DNA of 64,000 nucleotides from Fragilaria crotonensis (lineage: Eukaryota > Bacillariophyta > Fragilariophyceae > Fragilariales > Fragilariaceae), in the NCBI GenBank assembly GCA_022925895.1, contig JAKSYS010000156.1, positions 39,227 through 103,226 on the forward strand, given 5' to 3'. The notes beneath the pieces are model-generated. The model saw only the letters and a list, made by a program, of their open reading frames with translations, made no database searches and was not told the origin of the DNA. Each line of letters opens with the position of its first letter. The first letter of the stretch is position 1. Below are positions 33,301 through 42,572 of this stretch, piece by piece. The position numbers and the translations under genes were made by a program.

Positions 33301-34630
33301 TGACCTCATACTTTTCGATGAACGGTTCTACCTCCTCCAAGGTTGAGAAGCAGTCAATGTTCGCATCACCAAGGATATCATACAATACATAATCCTGTGA
33401 CTTTGTAGCTACCGAACTTCCCTGCTTTCCTTCGACTTGTTCCTCTGCTGTGAGCGTGGAAGTGCCGACGCTGTGGTCGTGCTTCTCCTTGCCATCGGAC
33501 TGCACACTGGACTCGTCACTGCTGTCGCAGGTGACATACTCGTCATCATCATCGTCTACTAACTCAACCTTGTCGTCGTCGTCGTCGTCATCGTCGTCGT
33601 TGTTGTGATTCTCAGTCCTCTTCTCTATCCTCGCCTGCGCTCTGTCTGTTGTTTTTGCCAACAAGAGCTTGCCCACCCTGGCAGGACGATCTGCCTCAGC
33701 CTGCAGCGTCGTCAACACCAAGACAGCAGCGCTCACATCACTGTCGGAACTGTGCCTTCGTTCCTTCTTCGGTTCTTTATGAACTACCTCCAGCCCGAAA
33801 CTCTCTAAGATGCTACTTCCGCGCAACCGCGGAAAGCAATCGCGCACAACCTGACTTGTTGTTCCCAAGTCAGCACCATCCCCCCCAAATACTGTCACCA
33901 GCCTACTTCGCAGTTTGGTGACGTCTTGTTGCCGAAACGTTTCTCTCGTGACATCAATGCCCTCGATGAGGTGTAATACAACACCCACTGCAAACAAGCC
34001 GCAGTCAAACCCATTTTTCTGGATGGGACAATCGCAATAATGCACCCTGCCAATCAGCGCCGCGTCACTTTCCCTTAGGTGTGCATGTTTCTTCTCGTGT
34101 AGAATGAAATTGTGAATGAATAAATTCACAACCTTTACAATGCGTAGGACATCGGGGTGAACCTGACGTGTGCGGCGTACCAGGGAATCATAAAACGTCA
34201 TGTCATTTACGAACTCCGGCGTCGAGATCGAACAGTCCAGGCATAGCACAAAAATGATTTCCCAACACAATCGGGATAAGCAGCCTGTTGAGAGTACGCG
34301 CCGATCCAAAACAAGCTTTCATTTGTTGCGAATACGAGCGACGTTCCGACTACGAGCAAGTTTACGTCCTTTCGTCGTCTCGTCTTCCACGAGTTCTGGA
34401 TTATCATTGATCAAGTCATTACATGAATTGAAGTACTCATAGGTGCCAAGGCTTCCAATGTGAGATGCATTCGTGGAAATTACCTCCTGGGGAGGGACAG
34501 ATCGCTGCAATATACAGTCCAACAGCAACGTGCTTAACCAAGCATTTGTTGACAGCGCAGAAGTGTCCTCACTACTGGGTGAGATCCATCCAGAAAAGCG
34601 AGGATCTCCCGGAAAGTGTGCCTCCTTCAT
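33284..34630 (-). CDS. Ulp1-like (C48) cysteine protease domain of the element, with frameshifts
   Basis: Ulp1-type peptidases process SUMO/ubiquitin-like proteins and are known as passengers in some plant MULEs. Three overlapping frames supply the parts: NAWLSTLLLDCIL (34319-34630), a segment with LLIPIVLGNHF and FDLDAG (catalytic His/Asp region) in another frame near 34220-34300, and TFYDSLVRR...CPIQKNGFDCGLFAVGVV (33284-34309). The last contains the Gln and the catalytic Cys in QKNGFDCG. An acidic linker with a D9 run follows, ending in STLEEVEPFIEKYEVRSE, which reads naturally into the transposase N-terminus after a one-base frame change. At least two shifts interrupt the protease itself, so this copy is probably inactive. 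Confidence 0.75.
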
Positions 34631-35514
34631 GGTTTATTTGTGGTGATCGCAACACAACTCCCAAGACAACGTCAAGAAACGAAGACGACCAACGACGGCT
34701 CCAGAATTCGATCTACGGTAGTAAAAGTGGTACTCCTACTCATCCGTATTATGTGTAAGTTAAACGCTTAAGTGTTTGGCATTTTCTTTCATTGCAAAAC
34801 GTGCCTGCGTTTTGCTATCCAAAGAACAAAAATTACTGCAGTTGTTGGAGGGATTGGTGTGTCATATATTATCATTCCAGTACACACTAATTTTCATGAC
34901 TAGAGAGAAACATCAAAATTTTGTTATCCTTCGCGCTGGTACTCTAAGTAGTAGTTTATGATTCAAATCCAAGCGAAATTCAACGTAGAAGATGTACTGG
35001 GCGAAGAATTTTGCGCGGACTTTCACAGCCAACACATTTCACTGCGGCGTCACTTCCCCACTTTAGATTACTTCTTCCTGTCTTCTTGTTGTAAACTCAT
35101 TCCGGACAATCTTCGATTCAGCACATCTCAAGGTAACGTCCCGTCACGTCGTCACTACTAAGAGCGCATCATCATTTCCCTGCCATCTAGCCGGGAATGG
35201 TTGTTGCGTTGAGTAGAACGAGGTGTTCTTGACGTAGGGTTACAGCCGTTGTCACCGAAACAAATTCCGTCTGCCATCTAGCCGACAGAGTTTGTTTCAC
35301 TGTCAACAACTATACAGTACTCTCCCTGCCATCTAGCCGGAAGTGTACAGTATTGGCAAACCACCAGCCATGTCGGACTTGATACCGAATGAAGACAACG
35401 ATACGTTGAAGGCGCGATGTCGGACGTCCATTTGTCGGTCAACTGTGCTCAACTTTGGAAAGGAAAATCCACGTGTAGTAGTGGTGGATCCTTCGAAAAC
35501 GGTTAAGTAACAAG
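34631..35514. other. central intergenic region of the element between divergent units
   Basis: This ~880-bp gap separates the minus-strand protease/transposase unit from the plus-strand cargo unit, so it should hold both promoters. No protein frame is convincing. The three shared-loop hairpins (35165-35356) lie in its right half, 159-350 bases upstream of the plus-strand ATG at 35515. Confidence 0.6.
35165..35356. other. three hairpins with an identical 12-nt loop and unrelated stems
   Basis: The word TGCCATCTAGCC occurs at 35181-35192, 35272-35283 and 35327-35338. In each case the flanks are self-complementary. Arms 35165-35180/35193-35208 pair at 12 of 16 positions. Arms 35256-35271/35284-35299 pair at 13 of 16 plus one G-U, with further pairing outward. 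Arms 35309-35326/35339-35356 pair at 13 of 18. The three stems are different sequences, so pairing rather than sequence is conserved. This could be a DNA cruciform/protein site or a structured leader RNA. Confidence 0.75.
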
Positions 35515-36513
35515 ATGCCGAAGAAACGCAAGCAGAGGAATTACTTTCCTTCCAGTCCAAAGGTGTTGGCGCTTCTACTAAAGTGCTTCCCCATGAACGG
35601 CGGTAATTTCAGTGAAGGTGGGGATTTCGCGACTGCGTTTCGCGATGCGGTGAAGACAGGGACAATGAAGGGAGAGGTCGAGGTATGCGGGACACCCTTG
35701 CGATGGATTGCGTATGCGCTTGCTTGCTCGTTCGGTCTCAACAATGATTCCGATCGTAGTACTGCCATCACGCAATTGCGGTCTGTTGATGACATTTTCA
35801 TGAAGCACGGATCATCATCGGAATTCCTCTCGGAATTCATCCTCATGGATGTCATCTGCAATCGGAAGATTACTCCGACAGCTGCCGCGGCGTTGGGTAT
35901 AAGTGGCTCTGGTACCTTGGGTGACGACGACGTCGTTCTGGCACCTGCGTCTGAAGAAGACCTGGATGACATCAATGACTTCAAGTACAGGACTCTCCTT
36001 GCATTCCTCCCAGGGGCGGGTGTATTTTACGCCGTAAGGGACTGGCGCAGAAAGTCAGAAGGTGTTGATGGCTCCAGGATAGCCATGGACATAAGTTGGT
36101 TTCGTCTAAAGACGGGCATGGAGCACTCTCCACAGTTGGACTTGCAATTTGGGGAGGATGGGTACGTTAAAAGATTTGCCAGCGTTACAAGTGCGGGGTC
36201 GCCACCATCTACTTTTGTGTCTGCGTGGAGAGTTTCGTACCATCCCGCCGCAATAAATTTTCCGCGTGAAGTGTTCACGTCAACACAGTGCGCGGATCAC
36301 GAAGGCCCAAGGATGCCACCGGATCTTATCTCTGGCCATGATGTGGGTGTGTGGCCAGTTCCTGACCGAGCTCAAGAATACAACCGCCGCCTTGTCAACT
36401 CTAATTCCACGAGGGTGGGTGGTCGTCATTACGCTCCTGGATGCTTGCATCTTAACATCCCGGATACTTGCTGGATTGTTGATCCTGAGAACGCCCATTC
36501 GTTGACATCATAG
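35515..36513 (+). CDS. element-borne ORF of unknown function (first part of the plus-strand unit)
   Basis: A 332-codon frame starts at an ATG giving MPKKRKQRNYFPSSP, whose PKKRKQR resembles a nuclear localisation signal. The rest has mixed helix and strand features (LRWIAYALACSFGL, TLLAFLPGAGVFYAVRDWRRK, HYAPGCLHLNIPDTCWIVDPENAH) and no domain I recognise. At the end the open reading continues in the next frame (VDIIVDIEPPVSSMIG) into the dioxygenase-like segment. It is therefore probably the N-terminal half of one larger gene broken by one-base lesions. Confidence 0.7.
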   Translation: MPKKRKQRNYFPSSPKVLALLLKCFPMNGGNFSEGGDFATAFRDAVKTGTMKGEVEVCGTPLRWIAYALACSFGLNNDSDRSTAITQLRSVDDIFMKHGSSSEFLSEFILMDVICNRKITPTAAAALGISGSGTLGDDDVVLAPASEEDLDDINDFKYRTLLAFLPGAGVFYAVRDWRRKSEGVDGSRIAMDISWFRLKTGMEHSPQLDLQFGEDGYVKRFASVTSAGSPPSTFVSAWRVSYHPAAINFPREVFTSTQCADHEGPRMPPDLISGHDVGVWPVPDRAQEYNRRLVNSNSTRVGGRHYAPGCLHLNIPDTCWIVDPENAHSLTS

Positions 36514-36530
36514 TTGACATTGAGCCGCCA

Positions 36531-37759
36531 GTGTCAAGCATGATTGGGAGGAAGTCCGTCATCATGGTCCGAAGCATTCTTGATGCGTCACTCAAGTCGC
36601 GGTATTGTCATCTGAAGCAACAATATGACGTTGTCGGTTGCCTAGATGCAATTGTGGAACACAACTCGCTTCTGCGTCGGCATGTACCTGTTGGACGGCG
36701 AGACAGAACAAAGGAGATGTTGGGACAATGCATGCCATCGGGACACGAGTGCTCCTTGACGGATCGGGTACTGTTGGGTACGCCGCTAACTATAAGGTGC
36801 CGCAAACAGTACTGAAAAGGTTTATAGCGGCGTTCGCAACCGTCGGTATGTGCTGTTTTCCCGATGTGCTATCTGTTGTTCAACACATGGAAGCCGATTC
36901 ATCTCTTCCACCCATTGCTCCGATGGGTGAGAATGACTGCAATGGAATCCGGGTGGGTTACACGATTGATATGAGCGTTGACCTAGGAAACGCGTCGCAT
37001 TTCGACGTAAACGACGCGTCGCAGGGATTTAGTGTGTGGACAGAGGAAATGCCCGGTTGTGCATCAAACTGGTACTTGATCTTCCCCAATTTGCACGGAA
37101 GGAGGCCATGCGGAACGGAGTACAATGGCATTGCCGTCAAGCTTTATCATGGGACAGCCATAAGTTGGGACGGACGTGCTGTGAGACATTGCACGTCGGT
37201 GTCTCGACCGGATGGGCCAGGTACAGCACCAGTACGCTCGGGTTGTTGGAATGGCAACAATCACTTATATGGCACCTTCACGGCAGCCAAGGAAAAAATT
37301 GTGGCAGCAGGTCGATGTCGTGCTTCTGGAAATAGTGCGGCAGCAGATGTTGTCACGAATGTGGCACATTCAAATGCAAGGCGCCCGAAGAGACTATTCC
37401 ACGAGGTGAATGAGAAGGACGACGAAATAAAGAAGATCACCACTGGATCCCATGACCGTAATGACAGCGATGACGAGGCAGAAACATACATTCGTCGTTG
37501 TATTCGGCATGGTTGTCGTTACAACGATGACGTAGACGTTATGATGGGTACTGCGAGAGGGATGCAGGAGGAGGAAGGGACGGCACGTCAATTCCAGTCT
37601 GACCTGGAAATGACGAGTGACGAAGACTGTCCTAGAGTGCAGGCACGGAGGAGGCAGGCAATGCGTAATCGTTTGTTGGGTCTGGATTTGTACAGACCTG
37701 ACGGCGATGAAGAATGCTGTTCAAAAGATACTGATGACGAGGATGAAGAAGACGATTGA
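36531..37759 (+). CDS. element-borne putative 2-oxoglutarate/Fe(II) dioxygenase-like domain (TET/JBP-like pattern)
   Basis: The segment reads first in one frame (36531-36815, MIGRKSVIMVRSILDASLK) and then, from about 36770, in another (to 37759). The second part has GYTIDMSVDLGNASHFDVND with a His-x-Asp pair (codons 36998 and 37004). GFSVW, a hydrophobic strand NWYLIFPNL, GIAVKLYHGTAISWDG and a distal His in AVRHCTSVSR (codon 37187) follow. HxD...H with a following Arg, GFSV after the HxD and a G-D/W-D-G strand resemble the double-stranded beta-helix of TET/JBP nucleic-acid oxygenases. The C-terminus is acidic and probably disordered. The family call rests on motif pattern only. At least one frame change separates the parts. 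Confidence 0.55.
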
Positions 37760-37911
37760 TGTTGATGTTAATGATAACTAACTTGCAGGGCAACTGCTAA
37801 GTATAACGGTAGCAACGTGAGTATAAAGGAAAAGTAGTGGACACATTTGTAAGGCAATGTCATGTTGCCTTTCATGGACTTTGCTACCTCAGTAGGTTGG
37901 TCGTCGTACGA

Positions 37912-38402
37912 GTTGTTTGTGGTACTGTACTGTGAGGCAGATCTTGTATGGGTATACTGTTGATGTCAGATTTGGTGGAGCTTCGTCGACCATATAGATG
38001 AAGATGAAGTTGCTCTTTTGAAAGAAAAGAGCACAACAAAGAATTATGACCGCACTTAAACCATGATATTTGATAAACGAACGACACATGTGAAGTGCGT
38101 GATGAAGATGTTCGTTGTGTATGTATGACATGGTGGAGCGATGAGTGTGGTCCATCTTGGATGAATGTTACGAGACGGTGTACCATGATGTCCGTGGAGG
38201 TCGAGCATGGCAGGCGACAAAAGCGTGATATAGTAAAAAGGGCAAAACAATGCGTGATATTGTAAATGTATCTTTTCAAAATGCGTGATATTGTAAAATA
38301 CAATTGCAAATGTAGTATATAGTAAAATATGAATTTGTGGATAGTAAGTCATTGTACTATATTGCAAAGTGGCAAAAAAATGCGTGATATTGTAATTTCC
38401 CC
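37912..38402 (-). repeat. right terminal inverted repeat of the Mutator-like element
   Basis: This is the reverse complement of 30908-31399 with scattered substitutions. It ends ATTGTAATTTCCCC at 38402, next to the second TTCTTATTA. It carries the same subterminal ATCACGC words (GCGTGATAT on the plus strand at about 38224, 38251, 38282 and 38381). Confidence 0.92.
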
Positions 38403-38411
38403 TTCTTATTA
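38403..38411. repeat. target-site duplication, right copy
   Basis: TTCTTATTA immediately follows the right inverted repeat and is identical to 30899-30907. Confidence 0.92.
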
Positions 38412-38458
38412 TCATAGAGCTGACGTCTTCTGACAAATCCTTCCTTCCTAACTGCATA

Positions 38459-40216
38459 CTACTTCTTGGATCGCAGCATGTAGATCGGTTCAGAAACAAA
38501 ACCAGCGTTTACTCTGTACCTGTGAACCTCAAGTAAGTTGATCTTTGAGAAGAAGCCCTGCAAGATCCCTTCGATCTGATGAGATTCGTATGCATGTGGT
38601 GGAGCTTTCGGGAATGGCAATTCCGAAACGCTGGCAAACAGCACCTTCCCTCCTCGTTTCAGCAGCCGGATCAAGAGAGGAAGATACTGATCTTCAATAA
38701 TGGATGGAGGAAGTGCCACAAGGGCAGCTCGGTCAAGAACGCGGTCAATCGGTCCGACTATTTCTGGCGTCAGGTCGAAAATGTCACCTTCATAAAGAGT
38801 GATCGGCATTGATGTACTCTTGTGGCGGACGATGCGCTTTCCTTTCTCATTAGGGACCACCTCGCATGCATAGTCAGGTATGTTGTTTTCTGTGAAGAAG
38901 TCGACGCATGCAATGCCAGAGCAGTCGGCTCCGACGACTTTATGTCCATGCTCGCGGAGCGATTTCATGTCAAGGGACTTGCCACAGAGCGGAACAAAGA
39001 TTGTGCGTTGCTTCTTTCCAAGGAACTTACCCATGTACTTTTCCAGCCACGGACTGACAACAGGTGCTTGCCAGGTTACATTGTCAGTTTCCCAGTAATT
39101 GATCCAAAAGTCTGGATCCGCGGCGTTCACGTTGGCAACCTCTGGCAATCTTGCCTTGGCATCAATGATGGCTTTGCTCAGAAAGTCTAGCGGATATTCA
39201 GGTCGCTCCTCGGCGAGTGTCTTGCACAGCTTTTGCAGCAAAATATCAACACCATAGGTCTTGAGATAGTCATTCGTTGAATTCATGGTTCCCTTTTCCT
39301 TCATTCCGTCAGTGCACGACTCGAAGCGTTTCTTGGCCTGAATGCCAGTGCTGGATATTTGAAGTTTTTCAAGTTGCCTTGCAGGGTCGACTCTTGTAGT
39401 GTAGTCGGTACGAATGCTTCCAGGCCAGACACCCAAGTCAAGCAGCATGTTGACGATGGCTTCGCAGAATACTCCACTTCCACACACGCAGAAGAGCCGA
39501 ATTCCTGGAAGTTCACGAGCTAGGTGATGCGACGTGATTCGACCGAGATGTCCTCGGGCACTTTCGTCGTCGTCAAGTCTGCCAGTGATGTAGGGCAAGT
39601 AGCTGAAATTCTTATTTGTACGGTCGAGCTTCTGCATTCGACTGTAGAACGGGATGTCTTTGTTGGAACGGTTGGAGTGGATGAGCTTGATGGCCGGAAT
39701 TAGTGTCCCCTGTTCATCGTGGAGAAGTTCCTCAACGATGGAAACGAGGCCCATGACAGCAGATCCTCCTCCTATAAGCATGATGCCTCCCGTACCCCCA
39801 ATGGGGGTCATTACCATGCGGGAAGTGATAGCAACAGTGCCCGAACCAAAGGAATCTAGTAAGAAGGCATCTCCTGGCTTTGTTTGATTGTGCATAAGAT
39901 GGCGCAAGTTCCTGGGATTATTGTCAGCACCAACAGCGAAGCGAATGAGCGGCAGCTCTGATGGTCTAGATGCAATGCTGAACGTGCCTGGAAATGTGCT
40001 GTCACCGAAATCATTGGTACGACCGTTGTACACTCCGATGAATTGACCAGCCTGGAAGTGTACCTTACCTCGCTGGATCATCAAGGTAACAAGCTTGATG
40101 TCAGACGTGAGCGTCTCAATCGAAACGACAGAGGCAAGGGCTTTGTCTCTCTCGACTTCCTCCTTGAAAAGTATAGACTCGGAAAAGTTGGAAAGGGGTT
40201 CCATTGCTTGCTTCAT
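38459..40216 (-). CDS. fusion protein: ferredoxin/cytochrome-b5-reductase-like + Dpy-30 motif + TPMT-type methyltransferase
   Basis: A single 585-aa frame starts at an ATG at 40216. Residues about 25-280 form a flavin-reductase-like module: FPGTFSIASRPSELPLIRFAVG (flavin region), MLIGGGSAVMGLVSIVEELL (NAD(P)H-binding glycine motif) and FCVCGSGVFCEAIVNMLLDLG (C-terminal signature). Residues about 314-352 (TNDYLKTYGVDILLQKLCKTLAEERPEYPLDFL) match the Dpy-30/RII-alpha-like dimerisation helix pair. Residues about 367-585 form a class I SAM methyltransferase of the thiopurine-methyltransferase family: DFWINYWETDNVTWQ, FVPLCGKSLDMKSLREHGHKVVGADCS, FDLTPEIVGPIDRVLDRAALVALP. It probably reduces and methylates a small thiol, Se or similar acceptor, but the substrate is unknown. 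It has no plastid presequence. The Mutator-like element ends 56 bases past its stop. Confidence 0.85.
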   Translation of the reverse strand: MKQAMEPLSNFSESILFKEEVERDKALASVVSIETLTSDIKLVTLMIQRGKVHFQAGQFIGVYNGRTNDFGDSTFPGTFSIASRPSELPLIRFAVGADNNPRNLRHLMHNQTKPGDAFLLDSFGSGTVAITSRMVMTPIGGTGGIMLIGGGSAVMGLVSIVEELLHDEQGTLIPAIKLIHSNRSNKDIPFYSRMQKLDRTNKNFSYLPYITGRLDDDESARGHLGRITSHHLARELPGIRLFCVCGSGVFCEAIVNMLLDLGVWPGSIRTDYTTRVDPARQLEKLQISSTGIQAKKRFESCTDGMKEKGTMNSTNDYLKTYGVDILLQKLCKTLAEERPEYPLDFLSKAIIDAKARLPEVANVNAADPDFWINYWETDNVTWQAPVVSPWLEKYMGKFLGKKQRTIFVPLCGKSLDMKSLREHGHKVVGADCSGIACVDFFTENNIPDYACEVVPNEKGKRIVRHKSTSMPITLYEGDIFDLTPEIVGPIDRVLDRAALVALPPSIIEDQYLPLLIRLLKRGGKVLFASVSELPFPKAPPHAYESHQIEGILQGFFSKINLLEVHRYRVNAGFVSEPIYMLRSKK

Positions 40217-41220
40217 CTAGGTGGAATTGATCTGTTTATCTGAACCTGATATTTTGTGAGGGTGAAATGATTGACACGAATTTGAGTCCTGGATGGTTTT
40301 GTTGCAATTGCTCACGTCGTGGGCCTTGGTATGGCGTGACATCGTTGTCGCGTCTATTGCCGTGCTTGGTGACGTCGGTATTTTGCTCATGCAATTTTAT
40401 CGCTCGACAGGGGACAGGGCACACCGCACTCCCGTCATATAGGCAGTGTGTGTTTTGTCTTGTGTCCCAGCGACCCGCTACTACAGAAGGTACTGGGTAC
40501 GGAGTACAATTGTAGCGGTGTATGCGTATGCGGTATCCGTAATCGCAGCTGCAAACTGCATACGTTGTCGCCTACAGAAAACGACTCGAGAGGTCTATCT
40601 CGATACGCCATAGCGCCATATCCATAAGCGTATATGATATTAAGAAGGGGAAAACGGGAAAACACGCGAAGCCCGGAGGTGAAAATCGTGTCCATTCTGG
40701 GTCGTGGTGATGCAAAGTGAAGCATAGAGGCCAGCGCGATTATGATGTACAGTAGTAGTAGATGGTAGATGACGGTCAGTAAAAATTGCGAATGTGATAA
40801 CATTTTGCATGCGCACAAATTCTTCAAGGCAAACCAGATTTATGATGGTCCGCAATCGTTACTGATGCTGGTCAGCATTTTTCCTACAACCAGCAATCTT
40901 TTTCTGATGGTCCGAAAGTATTTTCGGACAAGGAGAAAACCTTGCTGGCCTTTTTGGATTGACCAATGGCAATACAAATCTCACAATGCATACAAATGGG
41001 AAACTGCCAGATTCATATGTGAAAATGGTCACAAACATATTCGCTGAACTGTGCTTGGGCGGGACCTTCCTGTGCATGTTGCATGGATCATGGATCTACG
41101 ATGTACTCAAAGTATTGGAACAAGCAATTAGCAACCAATGAAATGATGTCAACATTTTTGTCATAGAATTTGACTCTTTGCGGGAATTTTGATTTCAATG
41201 TTTCACCTGGTGCCCTCTTT

Positions 41221-41880
41221 CAAGTACCTCATCGTATTCAAATCTTCATCATAGATAAAGAGCACATCATAAGGTGGAATTTGATGACTTTTAAGAAATA
41301 GAATGGCTTCAATATATGTATGGTAAGTGAACACGGATTATTCAACATGACATAATTACAAACAACATGTTCAAGTTGTTATACACTTTTAAAAATAATG
41401 GTGACATTTTGAAATGATTAGTTGAGAAACATACAATCAAAAAAAGAAGCAAACAAGATTTGTTTGTTTAAATCACTTTGTGCGTTGTATATTGAATATC
41501 TATATTTATTAAAATGACGTTTTTAAGATGAATGAAATGACATTACGTTGATTATTTATTATTCATCACATTGTAACTTGATTCATTAAAGTTAAAAAGT
41601 GATTGCCAACCATTCCATGGTTATTATCACATTAATAATTATAACTGTGTCTGATATTTGAGTGTCCTAACAGTTAAAAATTCTTTGAAAGCTTTGAACA
41701 TTGAATTATTACAACAACATGCAAGATTCTTAAGTTACTGCATTGAATGACACTGTAAGTCAATCATCAGCCACATGTTCAAAAGTGGTGTATTGACGAA
41801 TTGTGGTTTCATTTCAGTATTTAATTATTATCAAAGTAATTGTGCATGTTGACAAATTGCTTTGATACTCCAAGTCCCAA
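41221..41880. other. AT-rich island, about 28% G+C over 660 bp
   Basis: Counting line by line, 41221-41880 contains about 188 G or C in 660 bases (28.5%). The core 41281-41760 has about 127 in 480 (26%). Protein-coding parts of the window are clearly richer. There is no open frame of note, no tandem array and no terminal repeat. Published work on the diatom Phaeodactylum found that short low-G+C stretches of roughly this size and composition act as centromeres; whether this one does is unknown. Confidence 0.6.
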
Positions 41881-42049
41881 CATGCTTCCACGGGTTTTAA
41901 TGCATTGTCTGCTCTCCTATTGACGAGTCTTGAGAGCCTCTACCATTTGCTCCATTTCTTTTCAATGCAATACAGTGTCTTAGCACTTCAAGCTCCATAT
42001 CCATCGCTTGTTCACATGCACGATCAGCCTTCACCAAGTTTGTTGTGCC

Positions 42050-42572
42050 TTACCACTCCTTTGTGGCTCCACCCTGCTCAATACTTGCAGTTGCCTCTTT
42101 TTGTGCAGTATACTTGCCTTTCTCCCTTTCCTTCTTGGACTTTTGCTCCTCCCGCTGATCCTCGGTTGTGGTACTGCTGGGGTCTGTAGCCACTGTTGTT
42201 CCTCTCAATGCCTTGAGCCACTTCTCAATGTAGTTGTAGAGAAGGAGAGCGAAAGCATCATCGCTTATGGCCACCAACTTGCCGTGTTTCGTGGCCGAGC
42301 GCGTCGCCTGTGACACTCGTTGCTTAGACTTTTGCACACCCAAGAAGGGCTTCAGGCTGCAGACACACTCAAGAAGAAATATTTCATAGAACCAGAGAAA
42401 TGCTCCTTTCTCCCGTTCCGTAGTTGCTATCCTCATTGAGAACATATCCATTGATCCATTTTCCTTTTATCTTTTCATTTCCTTCATCATAATGTTCTTC
42501 TCTGCCTGCTTGCAGGTGCTCTTCTTGCCATTCAAAGTGTGGTTTAAAACATTTTGATATTGTTTGGGTCAA
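42050..42572 (-). pseudogene. coding-like fragment of unknown family
   Basis: Two minus-strand frames (42384-42572 and 42050-42451) read like protein. The first has IKGKWINGYVLNEDS. The second has FLWFYEIFLLECVCSLKPFLG, then KHGKLVAISDDAFALLLYNYIEKWL and a charged Lys/Glu-rich tail. The segment AISDDAFALLLYNY...W faintly resembles a recurrent motif in algal transposon-associated proteins, but I cannot name a family. Its isolation and broken frames suggest a remnant. Confidence 0.35.

Larger units (their letters stand above)
30908..38402. mobile_element. full-length Mutator-like DNA transposon (7.5 kb)
   Basis: The 7,495-bp element is bounded by ~492-bp terminal inverted repeats (30908-31399 and 37912-38402) and a perfect 9-bp target duplication. 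It carries a minus-strand unit (Ulp1-like protease plus MULE transposase, about 34630-31600) and a divergent plus-strand unit (35515-37759). An ~880-bp central region contains three hairpins. Its frames contain several one-base disruptions, so this copy is probably no longer autonomous. The repeats match roughly 85-90% by eye, indicating some age. Its right end lies 56 bases beyond the stop codon of the neighbouring methyltransferase fusion gene, so it sits in or near that gene's 3' UTR. Confidence 0.93.

Noticed and set aside
38056-38499. 147-codon minus frame crossing the right end of the Mutator-like element into the methyltransferase gene
   Set aside because: It runs through the terminal inverted repeat and out of frame with the real gene; it is a chance frame.
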